The translations under genes were made by a program, and so were the position numbers. Below are positions 1 to 13,257 of a stretch of DNA of 64,000 bases, in pieces; position 1 is the first letter of the stretch, and every line of letters starts with the position of its first letter. The notes under the pieces were generated by a model that worked only from the letters and a program-made list of their open reading frames with translations, was not told the DNA's origin and ran no database searches. Source of the DNA: Anas platyrhynchos (lineage: Eukaryota; Chordata; Aves; Anseriformes; Anatidae); NCBI RefSeq assembly GCF_047663525.1, contig NC_092601.1:18313501-18377500 (forward strand), given 5' to 3'.

Positions 1-3000
1 TATGGATGGCATTGTTTCCAGCGTCAGGTGAAAACCCCTCTCGGTGCCGTGCTATCAGGCGAGGTCCCGCTGCGAAGACCCCGCGCCTGGCCAGCTGCTT
101 TTCCCGTCACTCCTCCTACAGCAGAAACAAAGAGACAGTCGGGGAAGATGAAAAGCCTTCGATCTGGTAATGTTTTCTTCCCTTTGAATGTCTGCGCAGG
201 CAGCAAACAGGCCTCGTGCTCCAAAAAGGAGGCACAGACACATGTCTTCTCTGTGATTTTATATTTTTTTTATTTTTTTCCTTTTTTTTTTTTGCTGCTG
301 GATGCAGGTAGGTAGTGGAGAAGAGCAGGGTACATGGGATGTCCTGGCAGCAGGGGTGGGTGATGCTTCCAGGCAGCCCACAAGCTCACAGCCACCCAGC
401 CCATTTCTGTAGGAGCTCTGTCCCCATCCCTGAGCCCACCCCAAGCTCAAAACCCGAATTTACCCACCGTGGGAGCAGGGAAATGTTCATCCCAACCAGG
501 TTATTTGCCTGAGACCTGTCCCCGTGTACAGCCGGGGGTCTCAGCACCACTGCAGGGTCTCGCTTGTTATTTCAGCATCACTCCCAGCGAGGTGTGAGAG
601 TGATGGATGCCCGGGGACGGGGGAGCCTGACAGGCTGCAAACTGTGTGCAGACTCTGCGAATTGCTGGCCGGTGGCTTTCCAGGCTGCAAATTAGCTTCC
701 TAAATTATAGCTGGAGAACAGGATACTGCTAAAACAACCGATCTGTCGCGAGATGCATCCTGTGTTTGTCAGAGGCCGGTGTAGCTCTGTTGAGAACAAT
801 GAGGGCTGGCTGTCCAAGGTGCGTGTAGATGCCACAGCTTTGACATCACGCTGGCTTTTAGGAAACCTTTAAGTGTTTTGTCCTGGCACGGCAGGTGGCA
901 CACACTCCTAACACACTGCTAACCAGCATCTGCATCGGATCTCGCTGCTGCTGAGACGGGCAGGGCTGAGAGAGCAGAATTGTCCCCAGTCTTGTGAGCA
1001 GAGGAGTCCTGCCCCAGGTGCAGTGCTCTGTGCCAGACCCGCAGGGATACAGCCAGGTATCTCCATCTCTGCCTACTTCAGCTTCCCAGCTGCTCCTCCA
1101 GGTGTCTTGCAGCCCCCTGAGCACCTCACAAGGCACCAGATACCCCTGTGCAGGGGTCCAAACCCCACTCTGGCTTCCCTGAGGGTGTTTTTTTTTGTTT
1201 TTTTTTTTTTTTATCATTTCCACATCAACTTTTATCTTGAATTAAAAGCCAGCTCTTTTTGGCACTTTTTCAGTGTTTTTATGAAGGCGTAACGACCACC
1301 CCTTGCCCACCCCACCCCATGGCCTTCAGCTGATCTAACTCATCCCATCCCACAGCCCCCGACCTCCGGGGAGCGAGGACAGGCCAGGTGGTCCCAGCGA
1401 TGGGAGCAGGATGGGGAGAACGGGGCGAAGGCAGGGTAGAGCTGGTGGAAAGGGCTGGTTTGCTGCCCTGACCCTCTGGGGGTGCTGGTATTGCTGACAC
1501 GGGCACGGGATGGGCACAGTGCAGCTCCTACCTGGCTGCAGAGCGGCCCTGGCCCTTCTGCCAGCCATCAGGGAGCAGGGTGGGAAGGCCTGGCAGGAGG
1601 GCTTTACACTGCTCTGTACTGAAAAGCAATACCTGCTGAGATTAAACCGCTTGGCCTCCTTCCCCCGGTCTCCAAGGCAAACATAGACGGTTCTATTCAT
1701 ACCCACAAGAAATACATATTTCAGCATTTGGTTCTTTTTTTTTTGTGCGTGCGCTTTGTTTTATCTAGCGCCACGGAGCTTGGATGTCTCTTTCAACTCA
1801 TATTGTGCTTTGGATGCGGCCTCTCCTATTCAGCCCTCTTGCTGCCTTCATAAAGCATAACAGCAGCAGTTGTTTTTCCCCTGGAGCAGGGGCTGCTGTA
1901 AACCCACGGGAACCTTCTTGCTGAAAGGGGACAGAGCGGCCAGGATGCTGCCATGGCCATTTCCACAGCTGCCCTATAGCCCGGGCAGTTTGGCTTTCCC
2001 AAATCTGCGTGGAAAGCAACAAATTGTCCTGTAAAAATTATTTTCTTGATTTCTGTTTTTCTAAGGAGACAGGCCCAGCTTGTAAACTTGGGACTGACAT
2101 TTCCTCCTCCTCAAATGGGCAGCCGAGTCCACGACAGAAGCCGTGGCACTGACATCTCACAGGGGTCTTCAGATTCTGCCCCTCTCCCTCCCTAAATACA
2201 CACTTGAAGCCTCTTTTCCTGGCTGTGGGAAGTCCATCCAGGGGGCTTACCTAAACCCCCATCTTGTGCAACCCCTCAGCAGCTGTCAGAAAGCAGAAAA
2301 CCACGCAAGGACATTTCTACTGATCGTCCAGCTGAGAAGGGACAAGAGCTGTGGGCCCAAGTGCCAGCACTGAGTCCTTCCCCCATCGTCCTGCTGCTGT
2401 GGTGGTTTCCAGGGACCATGAGTGATGCTGGGAGCAAGAACACCTTGTGGCAATGTGTTGCCCTTGAACCTTGGGCTGGGAATTACGGGTTTTAAGGCAT
2501 TTGAAATCCGTGTCTGAAATCTGTGACTCGTCTCATGCCCTAACCTTAGAGAAGGGACATTTTGGGGTGGGGTGGCCAAATGAGTGAACAAGAGCAGCTG
2601 TGTGGGACCTGCACCGCTGCCTGGGGACAGCACCTGGGGTCCGTGCCCGAAAATGCCCATCCCGGCTCCAGCTCCCACCAGCTATCAGTGGGGTCAGTTG
2701 ATGCCGATGCACCCATCGTCTGAGACAGCTGAAGGTCTGGTTCTTCATGCCCAGGTGAGCAGCCAAACCTCTTCTTTTTTAAAATACACCCATTTTTATT
2801 TGTCTGGGGCTGCACGTTGCATGAAAGTGCGCCCAAGGCTGCTCTGATTCTTGCCTCCTGCTTGCAGAGGGGCAGCTGAGGGATGGCCGGCAACATCCCC
2901 ACTAACGGGCTGCCAGTCCTGCCCTCCAGGCAGCCAGGGAGGAGGCAGATGAGGCTCCAGCCCCACACGTCTCAGCTGTGCAGAGCACCGAAGACAAATG

Positions 3001-5042
3001 AACTGCAGGAAGCATTTCCTCTGCCGAAGGCTCGCGCTTGGGAGGTTTCTGCTCACAGCGTAGGTCAAGAGTTGAAAACCGAAGAAGAAAGGAAAACAGA
3101 TAGGAAGATCCATCTTCCCTTGTAAAATCCCCAGAGCGGGGGGCACTGGGAAGTAATTTTTCACTGAGCTCAGAGCTGTTTCTGGCCCTTCAGCAGACGT
3201 TATTCTCTGCTCAGACCTCATGTTTTGGGACATCCTCATGGGTGTGGGAAGAGCTGGCTCGGGGGTGAACACGGTGCCGGGAGCAGCTCAGGTCAGGCAA
3301 GGCGGGTCAGGTCCAGCCCCAAAACGGGCCTTATAAAACGTTCCTTGTAGTGCCTTGGGATGAGGGAGGAATTTTCCCTGCAGGAGGATTGTCCTGGGCT
3401 TGCCGGGTGAAATACACTTTGCACCTTCCTCTTTGCACGACGCTGCTTTGGGATTTGGGGCAATGGGGCCACAGCTCCACACACGCTGGCAGCTCAGTTC
3501 CTCAGCATGCAAACATTTTACAACAGCTAGGGCTGAGAGGCAAGGAGAAATGAGGGGCTTGGATTTGCCAGCATTAACGCACAGGTTAAGAGGGACAGCT
3601 TTTAACGGGGAACAACCTCTGCAACAAGAGGAAGGAGAATTTCAGTACGGTTGAAGCACATCTAAATAAAATTCCTTTCTGGAAGGAATTCAAGAAAATT
3701 ATTTTCCTTCTGTGTTTCTGTCTCTCTTCTTCTGGCTTATAAAAACACCTTGGCTTGGATATTACATCAACTCTGCCTTTTATTAAAAACCCCTGCTCCA
3801 GTTGTGCAGATATCATGCTGTTACATGAAAGTAAAATTTTATGACCAGAAGCTGAAATTAGGAAGGAAACTTTTTTTTGTTGTTGTCATGGGCTGGATGC
3901 TGTGGGTAGTCACGGGGGCCTGTTTATTTTTGTTGTTCCTGAAAGGCAGCCAGCCCTGGGGCTCGGCACTCGGGGCTTTTTGGGGTGTTTGCTCCAAGCA
4001 GGTGCTGGCAGGGGGCAGCTGCGCCCTGGGCCGTGCGAGGGGCTGGGTGCTGGCCTCCATCACGGCTCTTGTCACCTTCAAGTGAGCAGGGTTTTGTGTT
4101 TTTTTGCCATTTTTCACCTTAAAGGTGGTACTTCTGGTTGTCCATGAATTCCTCCCTCCCCTGCTAAAAAAGTGATGTGTATATAAGGGCCAAAATAATG
4201 TTTTGAAGGTGAGGCCACCATCCCGGTGGTGGCTCAGAGCTGGGGACCTTTGCGGCACAGCTTCAGCCTCAGCACCCCGGGGATGAGAGGACACCTCGGG
4301 GGACTTCAGGCCTCGAGGACAATCCCTGCACGCAGCCAGCTGGGAACGGGGCTGGGCTGTCCGGAGACACCGTGGCGGGGATGGGGGCTGCAGGTCAGGC
4401 CCAGCGGCCCCTCTGTTTCCTTCCAGCCCCAACGTCTGCGCAGCCGACTGCTGCCCTGGGAAGATTTACGGAGCAGCAGTAAGTATTTCACCAGCTCTTT
4501 ATTAATAACGCGGCAATAAAAAAGGTGCAGCCTTTCTTCCCAAGGACTCGCAGAGCCCCTAATAATCCAAGGAGGGATTTGGCTCCCCCCGGTAGATGGC
4601 TCACCGGTGGGCATGCTTTACGGCCCCTTTGTTGGAGAGGGGCTGTCCCCCAGCATCAAAGTGCGAACTGAGGCTCGGTGATGGGCTACCCCATAAATCT
4701 CTCCTCCCTAATCCTTTCCTTTCTACCATTTGCAAACTGGGGGAGGTGGGGGTGGACTGGACGAGGCAGGCCGGTTTTAACCCTTTGTGCTTTGGGGGAA
4801 TCTCCTCGTCCTGAGCAGAGGAACGGGGTGTGTGAGAGGAGGACTGGTGCGTAGCCACCTCGTAGCAGCAGGTAGTTGTGTTCTGCAATTAAACCCCAAA
4901 TGACAGCTTAAAGAGCTCCTTTGGAAGTTTAATAAGCCCACCACTGTATATAAGAAATAAATCTGGCTGCATTACAATCATTTCCAACTACTTAAGCAAT
5001 AAATGCAGAGCTCTGCTCCTATTCACCCATTACGTGGGTAGG
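1..5042. other. Intergenic DNA, no gene recognised
   Basis: I find no reading frame with a recognisable domain, no exon series and no RNA gene here. The open frames are short, overlap one another on both strands and show no family resemblance. Base composition alternates between GC-rich stretches and short T-runs (for example near 266-291, 1189-1213 and 1734-1743). Several AATAAA-like words (near 3663, 4515 and 4957) are not attached to any exon I can see. By synteny this side could hold distal regulatory DNA of a neighbouring locus, but that is inference. Confidence 0.6.
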
Positions 5043-5108
5043 ATTCATAGAATCATAGAATATCCTGAGTTGGAAGGGACCCTTAAGGATCATCAAGTCC
5101 AACTCTAG
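5043..5108 (-). mobile_element. CR1 LINE 3' tail fragment
   Basis: Read on the minus strand this is the typical last part of an avian CR1 element: a TTGGACTTGATGATC-like segment, a CCTTCCAACTC segment and a terminal repeat of the ATTCTATG type (two copies next to position 5043). Only about 65 bp remain, so this is a strongly 5'-truncated copy, as is usual for CR1. It carries no coding capacity. Confidence 0.9.
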
Positions 5109-8100
5109 GATTGCTTTACTCCTCGCTTGGTTTCCAGGTTTGGGATGCCAGAGGAGGACCCAGCCCCAAATTCGGAGACAAATCAACGCTGCGGAGAATA
5201 CAGGCCTGTTGTAGGGAGGTGGGGCGATTCAGGGCTTTGGTTTGGGGCCACCTTGGATCTGGGGCCAAAACTAAACCCTTGTAGGCTTTGTGGAGGCGAG
5301 GAAACTGTCCGAGTCAAATCCCAAAATCTCCTTTTGCTTTGTGGCTGGTGATGTGTGGGGCTCTGGAAAGATGTGTGGCATCCTGGCTACTCGGCGCTGA
5401 CCCTAGAGGCAGAGGATCTGGGTGAAGAGCAAGATGAAGGATGGTGATTTCGGTCTGCGGGTGTTTGTGCAAATGGTGTCTTCAAGGGCAGGTTTTACAG
5501 GCGGGACTGTCACTGTCATGTTGTGACACCAAACCACTTCTTGGTGGCTTTCTGCCCTCCCCGTGCCCACTGGAGGTGGGATCAGGTACGAGGGCCATCG
5601 TTGGTCACCCAAGCCTCATGCAGAGTCTTCCAGCAGTCCTTGTGCAGCCTTCAAGCTGCCACACCGAGCTTCCCAACCTCTCCTGGCCCCGTTACCCAAA
5701 ATCTGCCCAGCGAGGGGCACCTCCGTGCCCAAGAGAAGTGGGAACCATCCCAGAGCAGGATGGAGCCACAAAGGGCTGCTGCAAGCACCTCATCACCTGC
5801 TCCCTGCAGCTGCCGATGTCTCCATCCTCCAGGCGCTGCGACGGTTGAAAAATGAACTCTGTGTCCGCTTTATCATAAAAGATCCCGGGCTTTTTAAGCC
5901 CAGCTTTATAAACAGTGATGAAAGGTCCTGCAACGGGCAGAGGTCTGCTTTTGAAATTGAACAAATTGTCGTTTTATGGTTCCCGTGTGGTGGGGGGGCT
6001 GTAAATCTCCCAGCATTTAACGCATCTGTTCTTTTCCAACCACGCTACCAGCATCTCGAGGAGGAGAGGGAGAAATATCTGACATTTCCTGACATCGGCT
6101 GCTCTCACGGCCCCCGGGAGCTCCTCGGGAAAGTTTTTAAAGTAATATTTATGGATGATCATGGTGAATCAGGGCCTGAAAGGTACAGAGACAGGACTGG
6201 TGTTCATTAACATTTGGAAACTGTGCACTGAGGATTTCCCTGCGGAGGGGCAAAAGGAATGGAGTGAAAGTGAAATAGCTTTCGAGGTAATCCAGGTCTT
6301 TCTGAAAATTATTGTCGTTGGTAAAAATCAGAACCGTATTTTGGATGAAGGGAAAAAAAATACATTTTGGGGATGGTTTCCCTTAAAATGCTTTTCTTTC
6401 TAAAAGTCCATAATGAGTTCCTTAGCAAAGACATTTGTTCTTACTGATATATGGATACACGGTTGGTTTTGGTCTTTGTTCATACTCATCTCCATATTAA
6501 AACAACAGTATATCTGCTCCAGCTAATTACCTAGGAATAGCTTCCATTTGATATTTTTTGATATCCCTCGTTGCCACAAACCATTTAGTTCCCACTCGAT
6601 AAAAACGTCCTTAAAGCGTTGCTCTCACGCTGGCTTTCACGTGATGTTCTCCGAGGTGAACTTCCACGCCTCAGTAAATAACAGATCTTTGACGGAGACT
6701 TGTAAAATCCCTCGGCGGTTACTCAGCATTAATTACTCGGGTTTTATGAACAGGAAAACTATGCACCGGAGGACGGCCGGTTTGGTAGAGCGCGAGTAGA
6801 ATCAGGTCCGGGGGTTTCGGCTTTCAGTGCGTTTTCCTAAGGGCAACAGCGGTGCCCTTGTAAGTCAGTTAAAAGCCTCCCCACAGCCCTGACTGATAAC
6901 ACGGAGTCCCTAGAGGTAAGCCAACGTTTGTCCTTAATGTATTTATGTAAAGTATCTTTGGAAGGATTTATTCAAATGAATGCAGGGAGGAGATAAGGCC
7001 ACACGTGTCCTTTGAGCTGGCTGTTTCTTTCAGCACAATGCCTTGGGGCTTATCTGGGTGTACCTAACATCAGAATTAGCCAGAGAGGGAGAAAATTAGG
7101 GGATATTGGCAAAACAACATACAGATTGCTCCATAATCCCCAGGGTTTGAATTTCTTGGGGCTCCTGCTGCGTCCCTGCACATCCTGCTCCCAGCAAGGA
7201 CCACATCCCACCTCTGCAGCACACCGAGTGGTGGCATCTCTGGTGGTCCTATGTGGGGATGTGGGGCCATCGGCAGCCCTGCAAGCACAGACCTCCAGCT
7301 AGGAACTGCTCCTGGCTCTCTGCTCAGCTCCATGAGCTTGGCACAAGGTGAGGAGCTCAGCCTGGGGCCCCGGGGAGGCGGCGGGGAAGCAGAGGAGGGA
7401 TGCTGTGCCTGCTGCATGGAGCTGCAGATGCTCTGCCCCATCCCCTGAGAGCAGGGTGGGTTTGGGGCACGAAGCCACGATGAGTTCAGCAGCAGCACGA
7501 TGACTCCCAGCACCCAGCTGACCCTTGAAAAACACCACCGAGCCGCCGCTCATAGCCCAGAGCTGGATTGTTACCACAGGCAGCAAAAAATGGTGGTGGT
7601 TTTTTTGTTGTTTTTTTGCTTTTCAGTGACTTCATGAATCCAAGACACTGCCAATTCTCTATCATCCGCGGCATTTAAAATGTCAACACCTCCCTCCCAA
7701 ATGGAAATGGAGTTAAAGGTCCTGTGCTAGCCTGTGCCCCTTGCTCTGCTCCTCCTGAAGGACTTCATAGCAAGCAGCCAAATCCTGCCCCTCTCTGTCT
7801 CTGCTGAGCTGAATTCTGCTTGCACAGTGCTGGGGCCTTGCCAAACTGCAACCAAGTTCAGGCTGCAGCAAGCTGCCCTCTGCCTGTCCATCCCCAGGGT
7901 ATTTGACCCCATGGTAGGTGCCGCAGCTCATTGCTTCCATGTCTTCTTCCTCCCATGTCTTCCCAGCATCTCCCTCTTAAAAAGAAGCCTCCATCTCTCC
8001 CCCTTGCTTCCTTTTTGCTGAGACTCTGCTTGGAACTTGCGTAAAGCTTGCCCAAAAATAACACTGGCCGCTCTCCCAGCTGTGGGCGTCGTGACTTCTG

Positions 8101-11100
8101 TGCAGGGAAGGCTGCGCTCTCATTCGCTTCGTGGCAGATTTCGGTCAGCTTTGGCCCCCCTCCATCCTCGCTGGTACCAAATTTACAAGGTTCCTCCTTC
8201 CAAGCCTTTCACTCTTCTCCTGGGCTTACCTTTGCCTCGCTGAGGCCTCGTCTCTGGGAAGCCGCAGCGTTTTCTTGGCGCGGCCACCTGCGAAACGTGG
8301 CACAGACAAACCAATAAAACCAGCCAATAAACCCCGCGACGCTTCTTTCCTCTGCTGCAAGTGGCCAAGGCAGCACCGCTTCCTTTGGGATGACATTACA
8401 GCGCAGCAGAGAGGATGAGACTCGGATCCTTTCCTATTTGGTTCCCGGCCATTGGATAATTTTTCCACTGGTGCAAGAAGAGGAATTATTTTAAAGGGAA
8501 AATAGTTACAGAGACAACTGCTGCGGGTGCTGGAGGGTCAGCCTGGGGTCCCTGCTCTGGTACTAGCCTTTTGGGCAGTGGTTGCTCATCAAAACTGGAG
8601 TGAGAGCCACAGGCCTGATGCCCAGCTGATGCTAATTAGTCAAACTCTTATCATTTTAATGAGCTCGACATGCAAAGATCACCTGCGCTGGTAGCTCACT
8701 TACATGCTCCTGGCAAGAAGCACAGTAAAGAGAAGAAGGGTGCTTTGTCCCTCTCAGAAATCCTTCCTCCTTCTCAAAGAGGCCAGCCAGTGCCTTTTGG
8801 GGTGGGGGGAAGCCTGCTGCTGGCCACAGCCCTGCTGGGGACAGGGGACATCCCCCGAGGGATGCAGGCAGAGGCAGCAGGGGACCAGCCCTGTGCCCTG
8901 GTCCAGCCCTTGGCTCTGCCCTGCATTTATTTAAAATGCTGTGAAGTGAGAGGGATGGGGTGGGGAATGCTGTCTAAAACTTGTTCAGAGCCTTTGTTGG
9001 ATAAATCCCCATGGGATTTAACTTAAAGGAGCTGACACCAGTATGAACCATGCCAGCACCACCACTCTTGAACACGTCCTACCAACTGCCCGCAGGGCTC
9101 TTGCTTTCTTATTTAAAGCGAAGACTAAAAGCAGCTACAACTGCTTAAAACCTCTGTGCAAAAAGGACACTTTTTTCATCTTTTCACTGCAGTAGGAAAT
9201 AGCATCTGCTAGAAGAATCTGGGACGGACAGCACACAGAGCCTCGTCTGCCGGCCCCGCAGGCTGCGGAGAGCCAGGGTAGAGGGAGAAGGGAAATAAAG
9301 GAAAGATTTCCAGGAAAGGGAAGAAGACAACCCTGTATTTACAACTGTGTACCTGTGCTTAAGCAAAGTCCCCAAAATGCTACTGGAGCACAACATCAGG
9401 CTGCTTTGTAGTAAAGTGAGCTCCGTGAGGTTGTGCGTCTGCTCGTGAGCCTCAGCTGACGAGTGACAGCTCTGAAGAGGCAGGAAAGTGGTCAGGAGTA
9501 AGCATGAAGCATGTAAGATTGCAGAATTCAAAAGGATAAACATTATTTGATACCTTATTTATAGGGCACCACAGGGGAAAGGTAAAGGTTTCAGAAAAGA
9601 AAGAAGCACTTTAATTTTATCTGGAGATTTTCCAACAATAAAATCTAATCCATCATTCTCTCAGTGTGACTGCTCTTAATGAAAATTTAGAGGCTGTGAC
9701 TGAAATTTAGAATTCACAGGGGATACTATTAGGAAGATGTCTAGCAGCTATGCAAAACCTGTTATATCATAGCCCCTGCCAAAGGCCGGGGGAAGAGTGG
9801 GGTGTGAAGCGGACAGCTTTGAATTCGGCGTGCCGAGGCCGAGCGACGCCGAGCCTTCCTCACCGGGTGGCAGGGGGACTGCCGGGGCTGGCAGGGCTCA
9901 TCCCGGGGCTCAGCACACTGGGGCTCAGCAGCCAGGCCTTGTTTCCTATTTATGACTTGGTCTGAGACCCTCCAGGTTTGTTTTGTGCCGCGCAGCCTGG
10001 CTTGGTGGTGGTTATTTCAGACGTGCACTGCCCGGGAAGCATGAGGACAGAGCATGGAAGGAGCCCGAGGGGAAGGCTGGCCGTCTCTAATCGTTCCCAA
10101 TCCTCTGCACTTTATTTTTAATCAAAGCAGATCACTAGGCTGTTTCCAATAGTTTTTAATGGGCAAAAAGGAGCTTCGATTATAAAGACAATAATGGTAA
10201 ATTATTTAAGGGCCTGGATGTACATCATGAATCAGTTTAATACCAAAGTCACTGCCAATTACCCAACTGATTCAAAATGAGACTCCATCACAAAATGTTA
10301 AATCACAGGATAAATCTGTCCTAGGAAGGGCTTTAGTAATCAAAATTCTCTCAAAGCAGAAAAACCTTTTCTAAAAGCAGGGGGAAAAAAGGGTTACAGC
10401 TTAAGCCAGACATTATATAGTAATGCCAGATGTTAAACAGTTGACTTAAATTATTGGCAGCTATCAAATGCAAGATACTAATACTACTGGTTGCAGAGCT
10501 ATGCCACCAAGTTTGCAATCTGTGGAATGGGCTTAAATATTCCTTTAATTTTCTGCCTATGGATAATAAGCAATTTGGATTAGCTTCCGCAGAATAATAA
10601 CCTCCTAATTCTCAGCAGATGAGTCTAAGCCTTCTGCAACATCAAAAAACCAAGGCTGTGCTTAATATGTAACCTTTAATGGCATATGTTTTTAAATTAT
10701 ATGACTCCACTGGACACGTGTAATTAAGCCCAAGAAATGCCTATAACCACTCTGCTTGCCTTGCAGACAGCAGAAGGCACCTACATTGTCCCAAATGCAG
10801 AACAAAACTAAAAATCTGTTCATGGATTAGTACTCAAAGGAAAATGCTGATCTGCACCCCAAATTGGCCATTAAAACACCCATGTATGCAGTCCCATATG
10901 TCCTGGGCATCCTGCAGCAGCCCCCACCGTGGCGTCCATCCCTAGCTGAAGGGATGGGGTCCTGGGGATGGTCTTGTCCCCAGTGCTGCTCAGGCTCGCA
11001 TCCTTGTCCCGTGTTTTGTTCTCACCCTGCACTGGGCTCCGGGATGCATTACAAATAAATGAAGCAGCCATAGCCAGACCTGTTTTCCAGCCGTTTGCTC

Positions 11101-11577
11101 ATCGATGTGCGTTGTGCAAATTATAAAAGCTCCCCAGCATGGCCGCAAGCCTACACGTCCCGTGAGCTTTTGTTTTGTCTTAATTCATTCTTTTTCTTTC
11201 CTTCCCTGAAAAAGAGCGGCAGGCACTTGTGAGCTGGGCACGCTCCTGGTGCTGCACCACGGGAAGGTCCCCGCGGGGGGCTGGAGGTGGGTGGGACGGC
11301 GGCGAGGAAAGGGTCAAAACATCCTTCTGGCTGTGAGCAAAGGAGGAATGTTGGCAGGGGAAGCCTTGCCACAGGAATAAGAGGTTGTCCTGGCTGTTCG
11401 GATTACTCCACATGGGGTGAGTAAAACTGTCGGTCGGACTGAAGCGTCTGCTATACAAAGGGGAATAAAAACTCATTAAAGGTCTAAAAGGAAACTCTAT
11501 TAAAATACCAAATATAAAACGGAGGAGACTCGATCACCCCAGTGCTAGAGAAGTGTCAGAGCTTGAACGAACCTGGC
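5109..11577. other. Intergenic DNA, no gene recognised
   Basis: No coding exon, RNA gene or mobile element could be supported. The segment moves from GC-rich (7.1-8.3 kb) to AT-rich (6.2-6.8 kb and 10.1-10.8 kb). Reading frames over 100 residues (for example around 5.56-6.2 kb on plus and 7.1-7.5 kb on minus) show no domain, no splice logic and composition typical of random GC-rich sequence. The AT-rich block at 10.08-10.86 kb is listed separately. Confidence 0.6.
10080..10860. promoter_or_regulatory. Candidate conserved non-coding block (AT-rich)
   Basis: This stretch stands out from its GC-rich surroundings. It is non-repetitive, AT-rich and dense in homeodomain-like TAAT/ATTA cores and AT-rich words, with no open frame. 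That texture is common in long-range developmental enhancers of vertebrates. The call rests only on composition and word content; conservation was not measured, so it is a weak inference. Confidence 0.25.
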
Positions 11578-11600
11578 TTTTTTTTTTTTTTTTTTTTTTT
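11578..11600. repeat. Poly(T) tract, 23 bases
   Basis: An uninterrupted run of 23 T. It has no recognisable SINE or retrocopy body next to it, so I treat it as a simple repeat. Confidence 0.95.
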
Positions 11601-13231
11601 CCCTGAAAGCAGAGGAAATGTGTTTTGTGGAAAGCCAGGTGGGATGAGGGGCAGGTAGGGTGTCAAAGAGCACTGATAATATTTCAGGGTCTCGCTAGGA
11701 GCCTGGAATACGAAGGGGATTTATTCAGTTTTCGGCAGGGAAGAGAGTGCTAGCAGATTTTTGAAGGCTTTCCAATGCGGTTCATGTTCATCTGTTTCTT
11801 AAATCGCGAGCTGCTGGCTGCTGTGGAGGGGAGCATCTCCACCTCCTCTGTCCCCACCCCGCTGCTGGCACCGACTCAGCGCCGGTGCGTCCTTGTGGTC
11901 CCCCTGCCCTGGCCCGCTGGGGTCCCCCAAAAAAACAACAAACCAGACCGCTTTTACAGGGCCCGAAATACCCCGGGAGCGGTCCTTCTCACGGCATCTC
12001 ATTTCTGCTTTATTTGATCTTGGGGAAGGGAAGAAATTACGATGGGAAGGAGCTAACCGAACCGTTTTCTTCCAAGCATGAAAACGCCGGGTCAGCCTGT
12101 GAGTGCTGGAAGAAGGGAGCCTGGCTTCCAACACACTCGTTCCTCGTGCCTGATGGGCTTAAAAACCAGTGTTAGGGCTGTCCTCCTTTGTAGGGGACAC
12201 TACTCTGCTGGCTTCTCCTGTGTGGGGAGACCGGTGGTACACAGGCATGAATGCTACCAAGGCTTCTCCACGGATGGGGAATTTTGTCCCACCTCTTCCC
12301 AGATTTGAAGGTTTTGGATCACGGTTGAATTCAGGAAAGGCATAAACAGAGGGTTCCTCTCTCACACACACATAACTCTTATCACAACATTTTTTGGGAC
12401 TTCTACCTGCCATCTATTTGGTTGAAATCGGCACCAGAGTTCAGTAATTACCAGGGCTGCACTCATACATGGGCTGTCACCACACGAATCTTATTTCCTC
12501 ACAAGACCAGGGTTCAAGGAAAAGCTTGGTCTGGTTTAGACAGAGGTACAGAGCAGCTAACGTGTGTTTCCCTTGCTCTGGTACCATTCTTTTTCTCCTG
12601 CACAGTGAGGCTTGTTTTTTTTTCAGCCCTCCCTCTTGGATCTTGGCTTTTGGAGAGCAAGGATGGCTCCCTCCCACCTCGGTGACTTCTGGACACGAAG
12701 AGGGCCCGTCATTCACTCAGGCACACATTATAACCACGTAAGCCTCGTTTCCGTACGAAACCCGAGCAGCGCTGCTGCCACACAACAGACGACACTTCGT
12801 CAGCCCATTGCAATGCGCTCAGAGGCACTTCAAAGATCAAGGGGAGGGGGGACCGCCTTCAAGTCACCGCGGAAAGTTTGCCCGTAACAGAGGTGACGGC
12901 TCTGCCGAGACGCCAAAGGTAGCTGGAAATGACCGCAAGCCTTTTCCCAGCAGCTCCGTTAGGAGAATCTCTTTCACAGCTCTAGCACTGAACATCCTTT
13001 TTGGGGCCAACGAGCGTGAGGCAGGAGTCAGCTGGCGGTGCCGGCACGGATCTGCGGCACCTTGCTCGGGCGCAGCAGGCTGATGGATTAGCACTCGCCC
13101 GAGGGGAATTGTAGGTTTCAATCCTCTGAGCCTTTTCCAGCCGACTGATCTATCCCAAGCCTTTCATCGGATACAAATGGGCCTTTGACTTTCAACAGAA
13201 TGAAGCAGCAGTAAATATAAATGGGACGTGA

Positions 13232-13257
13232 ATATATATATATATATATATATATAT
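13232..13257. repeat. (AT)n microsatellite
   Basis: About 13 uninterrupted AT units, likely polymorphic in length between individuals. Confidence 0.95.

Noticed and set aside
13085-13130. A GGTTTCAATCC word like the B box of a tRNA gene
   Set aside because: There is no matching A box at the right distance, no cloverleaf and no terminator, so a tRNA or tRNA-derived SINE is not supported.
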